Part shown: positions 39,769-51,367 of the stretch, one piece after another | Position numbering within the stretch: position 1 is the first letter of the stretch | Layout of the letters: each line of letters begins with the position of its first letter | NCBI GenBank assembly: GCA_021234535.1 | Contig: CM037848.1 | Span: 9,376,444-9,440,443 of the forward strand | Origin: Stichopus chloronotus | Taxonomy: Eukaryota > Echinodermata > Holothuroidea > Aspidochirotida > Stichopodidae | Length of the DNA: 64,000 nucleotides | Direction of reading: 5' to 3' | Notes under the pieces: model-generated | Databases searched by the model: none | What the model saw: only the letters and a program-made list of their open reading frames with translations | What the model was told of the DNA's origin: nothing | Made by a program: the position numbers and the translations under genes

Positions 39769-42189
39769 CTAAGGTAATAGTGCCAGACCCTTCTTTCTAA
39801 TGTTAACTCTTAACTAAAACAAGAAATCTAACTATTCAAACAACATTTTAAACAATCCCTCCTCCACTTTCATGTTTAATAGTGCTTTCAGTGTAACCCA
39901 GCTACCTGGGTACCCGCACAGTATTCTACTACAGTACCTGGATCCAAATTAACACTCACTTACGTCACAAAGTGAAAAACGGCACATTTGTGACATTTAA
40001 ATCACCCGCCACTGCAGTAGCGTTGCTGCGAAAGGAAATTTTCTCAACAATTCGCAGAAGCACTTTTCCCTTAATTGCCAAACAACTTCACTATATCAGA
40101 GGGGTTACAGCCTAAGTCTAATATCGATTCGGATACGACACTTTATTTTGTAAATCAAACCAGTTCATTGAAGCTAAATACATCCTGAACTTCTTAAGGT
40201 CTGAATTTCTTGTTTCCATGTAAATGTTGTTTATTGTGTGGGATCCAAATCTACTGTATATCAAGAAAAATCTTTTTCAATCAAGTCTATAGACAATATC
40301 TCATGGGTCATTTCAAAAACGATATCAGGAGGAAAGTCTCATAACGATATTTTTCTCAGATATATCACAACAACACCACAGCACAGTGCAGACTTAGTCT
40401 GGGGAACAGTGTACATGTATGTATGCGATTGACTATTCATTATTTTATACTAGTCATCACTAAACTTAGAGCTATCCTAACTCCAGTAATGCATTTCCAT
40501 CTCCATTCACGTAATACATCTTTCTCCAGAGGAATCATGCCTTTAGAGTATTTTTGTAAATGTTCTCGCATGGTCCTATACTACCCTCATGCAGATTGAT
40601 TCAGGCTTTAAGTCAACTGTTACTTGAAATAAAGTAGAACAATGGGAATGAATATTCATGTCTGCAAAAGTAGACTTAGACAACATTTTTCTTTTCTTTC
40701 TCTTTTTTTTTTTTTTGTGGAGTGGCTATAACGTAACTGACTTTCAGTGGCAAAATGTGACGGATTTTCAGCTCATATTCCAGCTTTATGGTTCACTGCC
40801 TATGCTATATCATAGGTCTTATATGTTATCAACCTTCTTGTCACCAACTTGCAACCCTGGCCTGTTGTGACCTGACCTTGATGGCCTTACTGTCACATCT
40901 GAGTGAACATGGAGCCTATTTGAACTTTGTGAAATCATATTGAGTAACTATGATGGCAGGAGGTAATCAACATCACTGCAGCAGGCTGTGTTTACATAAA
41001 TGTTTGCCTGTAATGTGCACCTACATTAATGTAACAGTAGCAGTAATACAAGACATTTGGTTGTACTGCAGTGCTTCGTGTGCACAGCACATGCACTGCC
41101 ATGAGCCGGAACCTACAGAACAGGTGAGGAAAAAGTGCAACCGAACTCCAGTGACAGGGGCACAGCTGGAGATAATATAAATGATATGGGGCACGATACA
41201 GTGTTAACACTGAGTCCTATACCTTACAATGAATATATAACACAATCAGCATCTGGTTGGTATAGGTCTTTCAGAAAGTGACAATGGTCTTAAGCATGGG
41301 CACATGCTTTGATGCTCCCCCCACCCACCCAAGTATCAGGTGCTATGGTGCCCCCCCACCCACCCAAATAGCAGTAAGAATCCATTTTTAATGCAATACA
41401 TAGGCACAGGGACAATTACCCTACAGTATTTACGTGAACAAGTGGTAATCATGCAGCCCCATTTTCCATCTGAGCCCCATTGCGAAATCAAAATGTTGAA
41501 CCTCCTCCATCAGAGTGACCAAAATTGTAAGGCAGCTCAGAGGAGAACAACGAGAACAAATTTCCCTGTTTCTGAAGAAAGTGACTGTTGCCTTACGCAT
41601 TTCAGAGAGCAGTCCTCCAATAAACCTCTTTCTAAACAAGACTTGAATAAAGTCTACGTATATCAGAGAACAGATTTCTGTTTCATGTGAAGACTGGTAA
41701 GAATGAATCTTCCATCTTGTTTTCTACAGTTGATGGGGTGACTAGATAGCCTACGCAATTCGTTCACTAGTTCTTAAAGTCTGCTAAAAGGAATGACCTT
41801 CTCCCTTTACTTCTGTATGTAGTTTTGTACGTATGTAGTTTTGTACGTTGTTTCGGTCTTATCACAACAGAGTGCCCAGGACTAGACAACATCAGACGAA
41901 CAACAAAGTAGCAATTTATATTCCCTAAATCTGTTTCTATGCATTCGCAAAATGGAACGCATGGTCACAAGTAAACATGTAGGCATGGGAATTCTCTGAG
42001 TCTACCGAATTTGTTCTGACAAACGAAGAGACATAAAATAATGCATATTATACCTGAGGCTTTCCCAAGGAGATTGATGGCTATAAAGCGAATCTTCCGT
42101 ATGAATCTTCCGTATGAATCTTCTGTACCCAGCCAAACACCAAAGAATTGCTGTAATTCCATGAACCTGCTTCGTCTAACGCGATGGAA

Positions 42190-42545
42190 GTAACATTGGA
42201 TTGCTAATTACATAAATCTCCTTATTCCAACACTATGTTACTCACATACACACAAACAATTCAGGATTGCTATTCCTGAATCTGGGTATTCCAACAAATG
42301 TGACTAACATACACATAATTCAGGATTGCCAAGAACCTGAACCTGCTAATTCCAACAGATGCGACTCACAAGCACAAACAATTCAGGATTGCATATTACC
42401 TGAATCTTGCTTACTCCAATGCATGTAACTAGTATGTGCACAAACAATTCAGGATTGCTAATTAACTGAATCTGCTTATTTCAACAGATGTGACTAATAT
42501 ACACACATTGCAAACAAGGATTGCTAATTACCTGAATCTGTTTTT
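42190..42545. repeat. Tandem repeat, about 64-bp period, six units
   Basis: The block caggattgct...cctgaatctgctta-ttccaacagatgtgact recurs near 42195, 42262, 42321, 42384, 42450 and 42515. The last unit merges into a plus-strand splice-acceptor-like site at 42549. Confidence 0.88.
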
Positions 42546-42739
42546 ACAGCCCTGTCAAGAGCCGACTGAATCCCAGTCAAGAAGGTCGAAAGATGATACA
42601 TCCAATGTCAGTCACATTGTGGAGATTACGAAGAATATATCTGATTACGTATTAAACCAGATCAAAATACTTAATCCATTACTGTACAAAGTTACCCCAC
42701 TGTTGTGACCAATGATTACACAATCATCAGTTTACTCAC

Positions 42740-42787
42740 AACCAGAGTGACTAACGGCTTTAAACCCCATGCACCCCACGATGTCAT
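42740..42787 (-). CDS. Candidate first coding exon at the edge of a CpG-rich island
   Basis: An ATG at 42787 on the minus strand opens 16 codons (M-T-S-W-G-A-W-G-L-K-P-L-V-T-L-V), ending in phase 0 at a donor GGTT|GTGAGT. The sequence just upstream on this strand is the GC- and CpG-rich stretch 42815-43185, so the arrangement is promoter, 5' leader, first exon. If spliced to the longer form of the 39737 exon it gives an unbroken frame into the tensin exons. A second ATG at about 42770 opens a different short frame to the same donor. The plus strand here is also open in several frames, so the coding strand is uncertain. Confidence 0.25.
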
Positions 42788-42814
42788 CAATTCCCCTGCA
42801 ATATATTCCACAAG

Positions 42815-43185
42815 GTGCCGGGATGACATTTAAAATTCCTGCCAAAAGGTCTGAATCCTCCGACCTGTCCCAGTACGATGGCGGGCAGAATGTTTGCCAC
42901 TTTGCCCTGCAGCTGGCAACAATGCTATAACATCAGCGGGACGATCCAGTGTGTGTTGACTTGTACGCAAGGACGGACGTAAACCGATCACAAGTTACAT
43001 CCGTGGTATGCCAGGAATGACAGATCATACAGCCGATGCCAGAATAACAGCGCCAACCAGCAGGGGGCATTCGCCATTAGACTCGACTGGAAGCGTGCGA
43101 GAAATGCTTTGCGGGTGCCCTCAGGAATGGGGAAGAAAAACATCTATGAAACTATCTTTGCTGTGGTTGGGGATCTACCTCATTG
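42815..43185 (-). promoter_or_regulatory. CpG-rich island, possible promoter
   Basis: About 370 bp at roughly 54% GC, with many CpG dinucleotides, in a background near 38% GC. On the minus strand a CCAAT box (from the plus-strand attgg near 43175) lies at its upstream end and a GTGAGT donor lies about 75 bp past its downstream end, as for a promoter plus first exon. On the plus strand it is open in two overlapping frames (one of 72 codons ending next to an AATAAA at 43198), so a plus-strand 3' exon or pseudogene is an alternative. No TATA box was seen. Confidence 0.33.
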
Positions 43186-43979
43186 GTTGATGTCAAAATA
43201 AAATGATAATGGCAGTTCCTCAACCAGGTTGTATTTCAAATATTATTGAAAATGAGCAAGAACATAAACTTGAATATGAGAGGAAGCAATACATTTAGGA
43301 ACTTCATTACAGTAAATGAACTTTCAGTTACAGTTTACAGTTATTATTTTCTGTTACTTTGGCCTTTTTTTGTTTTTGGAGGGGTGTTTGAAAGAACAAA
43401 GGATTTGTAAACTAAATACAAGAATCAATAGTTCATGTCATAAATTTCACTGCTTTTTTGCTTTAAACTCTCTAAGAAGAGATCGGTGGCATTGGGGTTC
43501 ATGCATTTTAGGACATGCCACTTCAACAAAGACATCGTTCTCTGTTCACTGGACACTTACTAGAGCCATTAATACTGTGACTACATATTAATATGTGCAT
43601 CAACTTTGACTGAAATATCGCTGCCAAGAGAGAGTTTTACTGAAAGATTTAGGACTGCGATACAAGATGACAGTGGACACCACTGTCTTTGAAGATGATC
43701 TCAACCTGTTCATCAACTTTTACAATGACTCTCTAGCTGTTTATCCACTGACAAGGTGCCAATTTACTTTACAGGTTTAATAAAGCAATCACATGCACCA
43801 GCAGTCCAGCACTATGGAAATAGGACAACATAACTTTGATAAATATTCGACGAACATTAATTTAAGGGTACATTTTACGTAGGGCATCGTGGCTCCGAAA
43901 ATTACTTGAAATGTGATGGCTGTGATCCCACTGCAACACCATGTTTTACAATTTTTAAGTATTCATGTTCAGAGCAGGA

Positions 43980-44110
43980 CTTTACAACACCCACCCCCTG
44001 GACAATTCCCATCCAGAAAATTCCCCTCCCCCCAACAGTCCCCCTGTGACAAACTCCCCTGAACAATTCCCAACTTGGACACAACTCTCCCCTGACAAAG
44101 TTTCCTTCAG
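43980..44110. repeat. Minisatellite, inverted relative of 22857-23005
   Basis: Units such as ctggacaattccc, cagaaaattcccc and gaacaattccc recur about every 15-30 bp. Confidence 0.7.
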
Positions 44111-44163
44111 GGCAAGGGCTACGCTTAAGTTAAAGGTGGGTGGGAATTGTGTTTTATACTGAA

Positions 44164-44306
44164 ATTCCTCCACACATATGTGATGTGCAGTACTGTGGAA
44201 ATACTAATGTAAACTAATGTATAAAGCCACCATTTTGGTCAGGTACCCGACGGGCTACGAGGAAAAATTACCCGGTCCCTAGCTTTACGGATCGATGAAA
44301 ACACTA
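44164..44306. repeat. Dispersed repeat, copy A
   Basis: It aligns collinearly with 57724-57860: attcct-cacaca-atgtgatgt, taaagccacca-ttggtcaggtac and atcgatgaa-acac. It ends where MITE copy 3 begins. Confidence 0.75.
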
Positions 44307-44309
44307 CAA

Positions 44310-44621
44310 TGCACCAACATGGCATACAAAGAAAATGGCTTTAATGAAAACATTGAGGCTCATCGATAAAACATCTACAGTACAAAAGCTTCATCCCCTG
44401 CCATATTATGCATAAGATGGATTACAGAAGTACATCATTTGATATTTTCTGAGAACAAATTACTCTTGAGTAACAAATAACTGAATTTCTAGCTGTTTAA
44501 AACTTTTTTTTTTTTTTTAAAAAGAAATATACTATCCTTCCTTATTTTGAAATCTACTGTTCTCTGTCATATTTGTTTTAAAGAAATGAATCTGTCTCTA
44601 AAACAAATTCCATATTTCCCT
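44310..44621. mobile_element. TTAA MITE, copy 3 (one end lost)
   Basis: Same orientation as copy 1. The right end (atatttccct followed by TTAA) is intact; the left 20 or so bases are missing and the family sequence starts at accaacatggcatac, directly next to another repeat (44164-44306). A poly-T expansion lies inside. Confidence 0.75.
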
Positions 44622-45117
44622 TTAAATTAGTTTCAAACATTCATTCCAGAAGGGTCTGTGCCTTTGATATCCTTTTTCCTAGAAGTGTTTATCTTCTTTG
44701 ACCTTTTTTAACCACATTCACCAACTCAAGAAGGATCACCTTACAGTAAATATCTTCCTGTGGAAACTTTCTAACAGGGTGGTGGAGGAAAGGACCAACT
44801 ACCTGCAGGTGACCATAATTCAAAACCAAGCATATTTGAAGCAAAAACATGACAGAACAAAATGAAAATTTACATCACAAATTCACAAAGTCATTGACAT
44901 CGTGAAGTTAGGTCTGATTATTAATGGCTAGAGAAACCAAACTATTTATGTTATAAATTATTTGCTTGACATACAACAGATAAATAAAAGCCATGTTAAT
45001 CGGCGAGATTTGGAGCCTTTTCCCAAACTCACAATTGGTCATTCAGGTGGAAAGTTGTCTAAAGCAGAACAGCTATTGTTTGTTTACACCCATTATTAAT
45101 TACCATACTGTGGCATT

Positions 45118-45236
45118 CTAAGATTTGTTTTGCTTTAAATGTATGTTTGCTTTGAATGAAAGTTAATAGTTAAGGGTTTTAAGATTTATTTCGATTTGAA
45201 TGGATGTTTGCTTTGTATGAATGTTAATACTCAAGG
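45118..45236. repeat. Two-unit tandem duplication, about 60 bp each
   Basis: The phrase taagatttgtttt...atgtatgtttgctttgaatgaa is followed by taagatttatttc...atggatgtttgctttgtatgaa, so the two halves are diverged copies. Confidence 0.85.
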
Positions 45237-45480
45237 ATCAGAATCAGAAGCTCTACATAAAAGTGACAAGAAAATTACGTGTGACAAGTTAAAAATACCG
45301 GCAAGATAATATCACTGGTTTTGACCAGTAAGTTTTAAATTTGTACATCTTCACTGTAGCAAGGTCTCCGGTCAAAATTGTTCTGGTTAGTGAGTTTTGA
45401 CATTATTTGGGCCTTTGGAAGCTTTCTTCTTGCCTCCACAGAGTCTGGTTGTCAACATGTCATCAACATCATCTACTCAC

Positions 45481-45521
45481 CGTGGAATAGCTTACACTTG
45501 AAAGTCATCGAAACAACCACC
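45481..45521 (-). CDS. Candidate minus-strand exon, unidentified
   Basis: The minus-strand acceptor is taattcctacag and the donor is CCACG|GTGAGT, both close to consensus. Only one frame is open across the 41 nt: V-V-V-S-M-T-F-K-C-K-L-F-H with one spare base at each end. It would splice in phase to the 39737 exon (G|TG gives Val) and from the second frame of the 51328 exon. Phase agreement over a few short exons with free frame choice is weak evidence. Confidence 0.2.
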
Positions 45522-48500
45522 CTGTAGGAATTATATATATTACTTCTAAGCAGGGAAAACTATGTACATGCTAGTATATTCCAAAAATATCGACCACTTT
45601 TCAAAGCCTTGCAACACACCTACCAGTTGACAAGCTACATGGCGCTTGTGGTTGCAAGTCCTGAGGGAAGGGTATCCAGCTGAGAGAGGTTGGAGAGATG
45701 ACAAAGAGGATGGAACAAACTGGATCCGTTACTCCCAATCATACATTCATCTCCTAGCATCATGCAGATGTTACATTTTTGGGGAAATTACAACAGACTG
45801 TTAATACTGTAGGTCAGATGTAGCGAAGGAAAAAGCCATCACGGTATGCATGAGTCACCTGGTCCATTTTGAGACAATTACGTCAGATCAGGGGAGAAAC
45901 ATACATACTGCAGATAATATACGATAACACAGCAGACTATTAAGTTGCATTTTACGTATAACTACTGTAACTACTGTCAGTTGCCAATTTTTTTGCCTTC
46001 AGTTGATGAGATGAAACGCTCATTTCTGTGACTGAAAAGTTCAGTACTACTTCCTTAAGTCAATTCATCAATTAAGAACTCCATGAATTGTAAATTTTTT
46101 TTTTCTCTTAGTTAATAGGCCTAGCCACTTCATTTTTCCTACAGCAGGACATATTCAAAAAGTATTTCTTTTGTTTCTCTCTGGTCTGTCCCACTTTCAA
46201 ACAGAACATTTTTAAATATCATGGAAATTCCAATGTGTTACATGTAATCAATATGACAAGGATGCTAAACTTGTAAAACAAGAAGAGAGGGAAATTGACT
46301 TCAACTTGAACATTTCATTCGCCACCTTTGCATTATCAGGTCAGCTGCATGGTGTCAACAGTGCTGAAGGCTGACCAATCTATTCTGCAAATGCAAGTTT
46401 CTGGAGAGCGGATGGACAGGGGTGGAGAGGGTTGTGGGGGAATTTGTAAATGTAGACACACAATAAACGCAGACTGGCAAGGGAGTCGAAGCCAGGCCAA
46501 TTGTGACCATTCAACTGATAGAAGGCACTATACTGTACACCAGAGGGATCTACTCTCAATTGGAAAATTGCAAGTGGTTGCACCTGTGACAAACACAGGA
46601 ACCCAGACAAATTTGCAATACCATAACATCATTAGCAGAAAATATGACAGAATTCGAAATTTCTACTCATATTTTGTCAACAACAATAAGTACAACTACT
46701 CAAATGATTTAAAATGAATACAGTCACTCCTTTCCTTTTCTTCATCGAAACAGCTATTTTTTTTATTCATTCTTTCTTTTTAGGGTTGGTGAACAATGTG
46801 AAAGAGAGAACTATTACAAAAACAAGTTTAATAACATTTTGACCTCTGCATAGCAAACCACCTGACTGATAATGATTTTCCTCTCATACCCTTTGGCCAT
46901 CCTCTTAAGTTCCTGCTTTGAACTTGCAACCTCTTTGAGGTGGTCCTACTGTTCAGGCCAACTGAGGTGGTGTTACATCTTTTTTTAACTTTCTATTACA
47001 TGCATGACACCCTTTGCAAAGAGCAGCACTGGAATCCATGCTGACTCACATGCAGGCCTACATGCATACGCACCACAGAGATAGACACCTGTCATGATAA
47101 TTTCCACAGGCGTAAATTCTTGAGAAGCAGCAGAAAGCTTCAATGAAACACAATTGCAATACAAGATGATGCAGCCAGTGGGACGAGTGATATAATAATT
47201 TTACAGTCAGATAACTGCAACACACTGAAATCATAGTCCTCTCACTTTATGGAATGCTCCTACACACGAATGAGTGCCCCCTGCCTCCTCCCTATTTCAG
47301 ACCAATGTATACTCTCCAGGTGCATGCCATTGCAGCCACAAAGGGTCTCAATTTAATGCACACTTGATTTAACACATTACTTAGATATAAACTAATGATT
47401 AACACAAACTGAACACAATAACATAGATATAGACAAAGAGGAAAAATACAGTCCATAGCCAGTTTTACCTATTTGCTGGTGAGCTACTGCAATTACAAAG
47501 TCTTGAATGAAATCACCAGAACATACAGTACTCATCTCCAGACAAACTGTTCAGTTATCTCAACTTTCCTTATTTCAACTACTTAAACTCAGGCAGCAGT
47601 GAGGCCATCCACATGTTAGAATCTTTAATGCATTCCCCACAACTCCCTGGTGTGGGTATTCACAGTGGCAAGGACATTTAGAGCGAGGCCAAATGTATGC
47701 ATAAGTGTAGCAAGGTGTAAGTTTATGTCTATGATATGAGTATAGCTATTAATTAGGCCTATTTCTCTCATATCATTTACAAAACTCAAAAGCTACCTCT
47801 CCATACCTCACTGTCAAAATAGGCCTTGTAGAGCCTTTTTTACCAGTAATAGCTTAGGAACATGTGAACCCTTCAACACTAAGAAGTTATGTACAGCCTA
47901 CTTATACTCATTTTAAGGGCAAACAATACACTATGGCTATAACCAATTGTAAAAATTACCTGGCAAATTACAGCCATTAAGGGGACTGCACAAATCACCC
48001 ATGGATAGCAGCTTAACTTGAGTAATTTTTACTATCAAGGAGAAAATTGGTTAATAAAGTTCAAATTGCTTGACTTTTTGACAGCTACAGCTATAAAACG
48101 CATCAATGCACACAATCACGAACTGCATAAGTTAGTAGTTTTTTCTCATTCTTTTGTTTTCATTTTAAAAAAGCTCTACAAAGAAAAGGAAAATAAAGGT
48201 GCTAATTACCCTATTGTATAAATATCCCAATAGCTGCCTGGATGCCTTGGAGACACAGATCACCTTAAAATACAAGACACTGGGAGAATGGTTACCAAAT
48301 CCATAAGAATTATTCAGTCACAGCACAATTTTTCAAACTGATAATAAGAAGGCTTCCAGCATTCGCATGAAGATCAGATGCACAACGCCATACAACACTG
48401 TCAGTTTACGCAAACTCTTCTCGAAATGTTTAATAGCTACTCGTCCGATATGATTCCTCCATCCCGTTGAAGATGTAGGATTCCAAGGAGTCTATGTCCT

Positions 48501-49300
48501 TAAGTTAACATGGATGGCAGATAGATCCTAGGTTTAAGTCACTTATTCCCCAGGTGGAGCGGTTGTAACTTTTCTTTCACTGCTCTCAGATTCTTTTGGA
48601 ATATAGACAGGTTAAATATTGGAATCTCTTTCCAACCCTGTTATTGTGACACTCGACCTGAGAAAGACTGACAGCAGGGCAAGTGACAATTAGTGTGAAC
48701 TACGTCATCGAATGGTATCCCAGCTATCGCCAGACTCACGAACCAATCCAATGGACAGCCACTCACACGGTAATAGGATCATGGGAGACTTCTTCCCCTC
48801 TGGTTAATACTGCTACTTAAATTCTGTATGGTGTCCATTTCATTTTCAGTTTCTTGTTGAACTCTTCCAGTTGAATAGATGGCATCTTTTCTTAAGGTCA
48901 AAGAAATGACCCCAGTACTGTTTGCGTTATATCGAGGCAATGAGGTCATTATTTTATAAGCACTCCATAAGGCCAGGGTCTCCCACTGAAGATCAACAAT
49001 CGAAATGTTTGGTCAATTGAATTCAAGTTTGAGAGAAAAGCAAACAGTGCTTTTGTACCGTAAAACAAGCAGTTCCTTGAGGACAACTGACTCCAACCAA
49101 ATGTTTGAATAAAGTCTGCATGAGGAACTTAATTACTAATCCCCACGTGCACAATTCAGTACCATCAAAATTAAGGTCATTCCAGTTTACCTTAGAACTG
49201 GGGTACAAATTTTGCATCTATTGCAGGAATCAGTGGATGAATAAAAAAATCAGAATACATTCTGACTGCTGTAATAATTGAAGTTCTATGTCGATGATCC

Positions 49301-49512
49301 CGAGGTTCAATGTTCCCAGGGTTCGATGTTCCCGAGGTTCAATGTTTCCAGGGTTCAATGAAAATTAAAACCTTTCAAGAATTACGGTGAATTACATTCA
49401 CATTTCTGGGCACATCAGACCCTGGGAGCAACGAACCTTGCACTCATCAGCAACCATTGAAATAGCACGAAAAACAGGGAACAATGAACCCTGGGAAAAA
49501 TGATACCCTGGT
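49301..49512. repeat. Minisatellite with an inverted second cluster (gttcaatgttccc)
   Basis: Four 16-17-bp units (aggttcaatgttccc) lie at 49303-49360. Reverse-complement units (gggaacaatgaaccctggg) lie at about 49478-49512. The two clusters could fold on each other. Confidence 0.7.
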
Positions 49513-51327
49513 AACATCAAGTAGATCCCCAAATTGCTGATTGGTAACTACTAGATGTTAACTTGTCACACATGATATGAAACATCCATGTAATTTGAGG
49601 GTATAATTTGAAATTACACACAAGCTTTAGATTTGTTATCTGGTTATTGTAAGCCTTGAATTTCAAAGCAAATTGAACACAAACTTTAACTTACTGTACA
49701 TCCTTTCTACAGACATAGGACTCAGTCATTTCATCCTACGCCAATCAGTGTAAACTGTGCAGTATATGAATACAAGAGTTTGGCTAATAAACCAGGTGGT
49801 TGCCATTCCCATAGCAACTCCCTGAATAAACTAGAAAGTACGCTTATCTTCCCAGCAATTCCTTCACGCTATGAACAGAATCAAGGCCTGTTCGATGCAT
49901 GTCCATTTCAGCCAACCCACAGTATGTCTATTTACTGTACATGTGAACACATTCTACAAGTCTTGTTCAAAAACATGCAAAATGTGGAGATGACACGAGT
50001 AGGGTATCACTTACACAGCTACGACAAAAAAAAAATATTAAAGTTCACACAAATTTGCCTGTAACATTCAGAATTCAAGCAAAGCCGTGGTATCAGGGTG
50101 TGTTGAATTAAATCTTCCATAAAACTGCCTTAAATTCTCATCCTCTAAACCCCTCTTCCTTCCCCCTCCTTTCTTCCCCTATAACTAAGTCCTTTATTAT
50201 GTGTAACCTGTGAACTATCCTCTAGGCATACCTGAAAGCTGCAGGTGCAACAGAAATACATGTCACTCACATGACCAAGATCACATGCGATGTTTGCTAT
50301 AGAATTTCATGAGCAACCTTTTTTTCATCCTTCTGACATTTACCCTGTACCCACTGCCAAAAAGAGTTTAATTCCTTTCATGTTTCCCTAATTCCTCTCC
50401 CATCTTCCTTTGTCCCTCCATCTCCCTTGTTCTAACTTCATCTTCTGACACTCTTCCTTCTCTAACTGGCTACCCTCCTTAAACCAGGAATTGTACTGAC
50501 TGATAAAAAACATGTACCCTTTCAATGCTTATCTTCCATCATTCTCTTCCAGTCTGGATAAATAACAACTAAACATTTCTTTCTGGAGAAATTTCATGAA
50601 GTAGAGTGTTAAGTATGGTAGAGAGTGATTTAGTTTTTTTTTTGGCTGAGAGCTAGCTGAAGAATGTTGTAACGTACGGCACTCCTGTGCGAACGTGCTA
50701 CCACTACGAAACTCCCACATGTGGATCGATACATTTCTTTTGGAAATTAGGCTGTATTTATAAAAATACACCGGGTACGAAAGTCTTTACAGCTTTTTGC
50801 GACTGTAAGAAGTATAGCTGGTCCTTTGGTGTTCTTTTAAGAACAGCACATCCTGCTTAAATGTGTAAATTAATTGCAAATACTTCAAATATGACATTAC
50901 AAAGCAGGTATTTGACAAACCACAAAACAATTGAGGAAGCCAGCAAAATAGAAAAAACAAAAACAAGGTAAGCAGTCTCATAACATGTTTGTAGTGATTG
51001 TAGTTTGTTGTGATAAATCACAGTAAGTGCAGTAGGCTACGGTAAGCAGGTGAATCTCTCAAATTTGGACAAGAGAAGTTTTAAACAGTCTTGAGGATAT
51101 CCCGTAGACAGGAATTAAAGGTACAAATCGCAGCACTCCTATACACGGATTAAATTTAAAGCAACAAATCTGAAAATAAAAATTGTGTCAAGTGCGTAAT
51201 TTGATACGAACATTTCCACCAAAGACAGGAAACCACCCTTACACAATTTCAGTAAAGCTGACTTGGTGTAAGATATCAGTAATACATAAAATTATGAGAC
51301 CTGTTCTAGTGCATGGAAAAAGTATAC

Positions 51328-51367
51328 CTGTAGTTGTTCGCTACTGCCTCGGGGAGCCTGGCCCGTC
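51328..51367 (-). CDS. Candidate minus-strand exon, GC-rich, unidentified
   Basis: This 40-nt segment is about 63% GC inside AT-rich sequence. On the minus strand it has an acceptor ending ttcacatag and a donor ACAG|GTATAC. Two frames are open. One reads T-G-Q-A-P-R-G-S-S-E-Q-L-Q and ends in phase 0, fitting the longer form of the 39737 exon. The other reads R-A-R-L-P-E-A-V-A-N-N-Y and ends with two spare bases. If it belongs to tensin, the gene exceeds 48 kb in this window. No homology is recognised. Confidence 0.25.

Larger units (their letters stand above)
36330..42655 (+). other. Candidate four-exon plus-strand transcript, unidentified
   Basis: Four splice-bounded pieces can be joined in one frame: 36330-36364 (ATG, then A-D-R-I-G-Q-L-N-G-D, donor ACAC|GTAAGT), 38580-38617 (acceptor ttctctctaacag, donor ACAG|GTAAGC), 41072-41123 (acceptor ttgtactgcag, donor AACAG|GTGAGG) and 42550 onward (acceptor ctgtttttacag, stop TAA at 42653-42655). 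The last exon is also open in phase 0 to 42708, which would pair with the other frame of the 41072 exon. Each middle piece has two open frames, so the agreement could be chance. It would be antisense to the tensin locus, and could equally be a noncoding antisense RNA. Confidence 0.17.

Noticed and set aside
41965..42162. Minus-strand ATG frame ending at CTCAG|GTATAA
   Set aside because: It contains a short tandem duplication (gaatcttccgtat) and has no phase-compatible downstream exon.
46328..46717. 129-codon plus-strand frame
   Set aside because: No recognisable motif, an Asn/Tyr-rich tail and no regulatory or splice context; length alone is not enough in this sequence.
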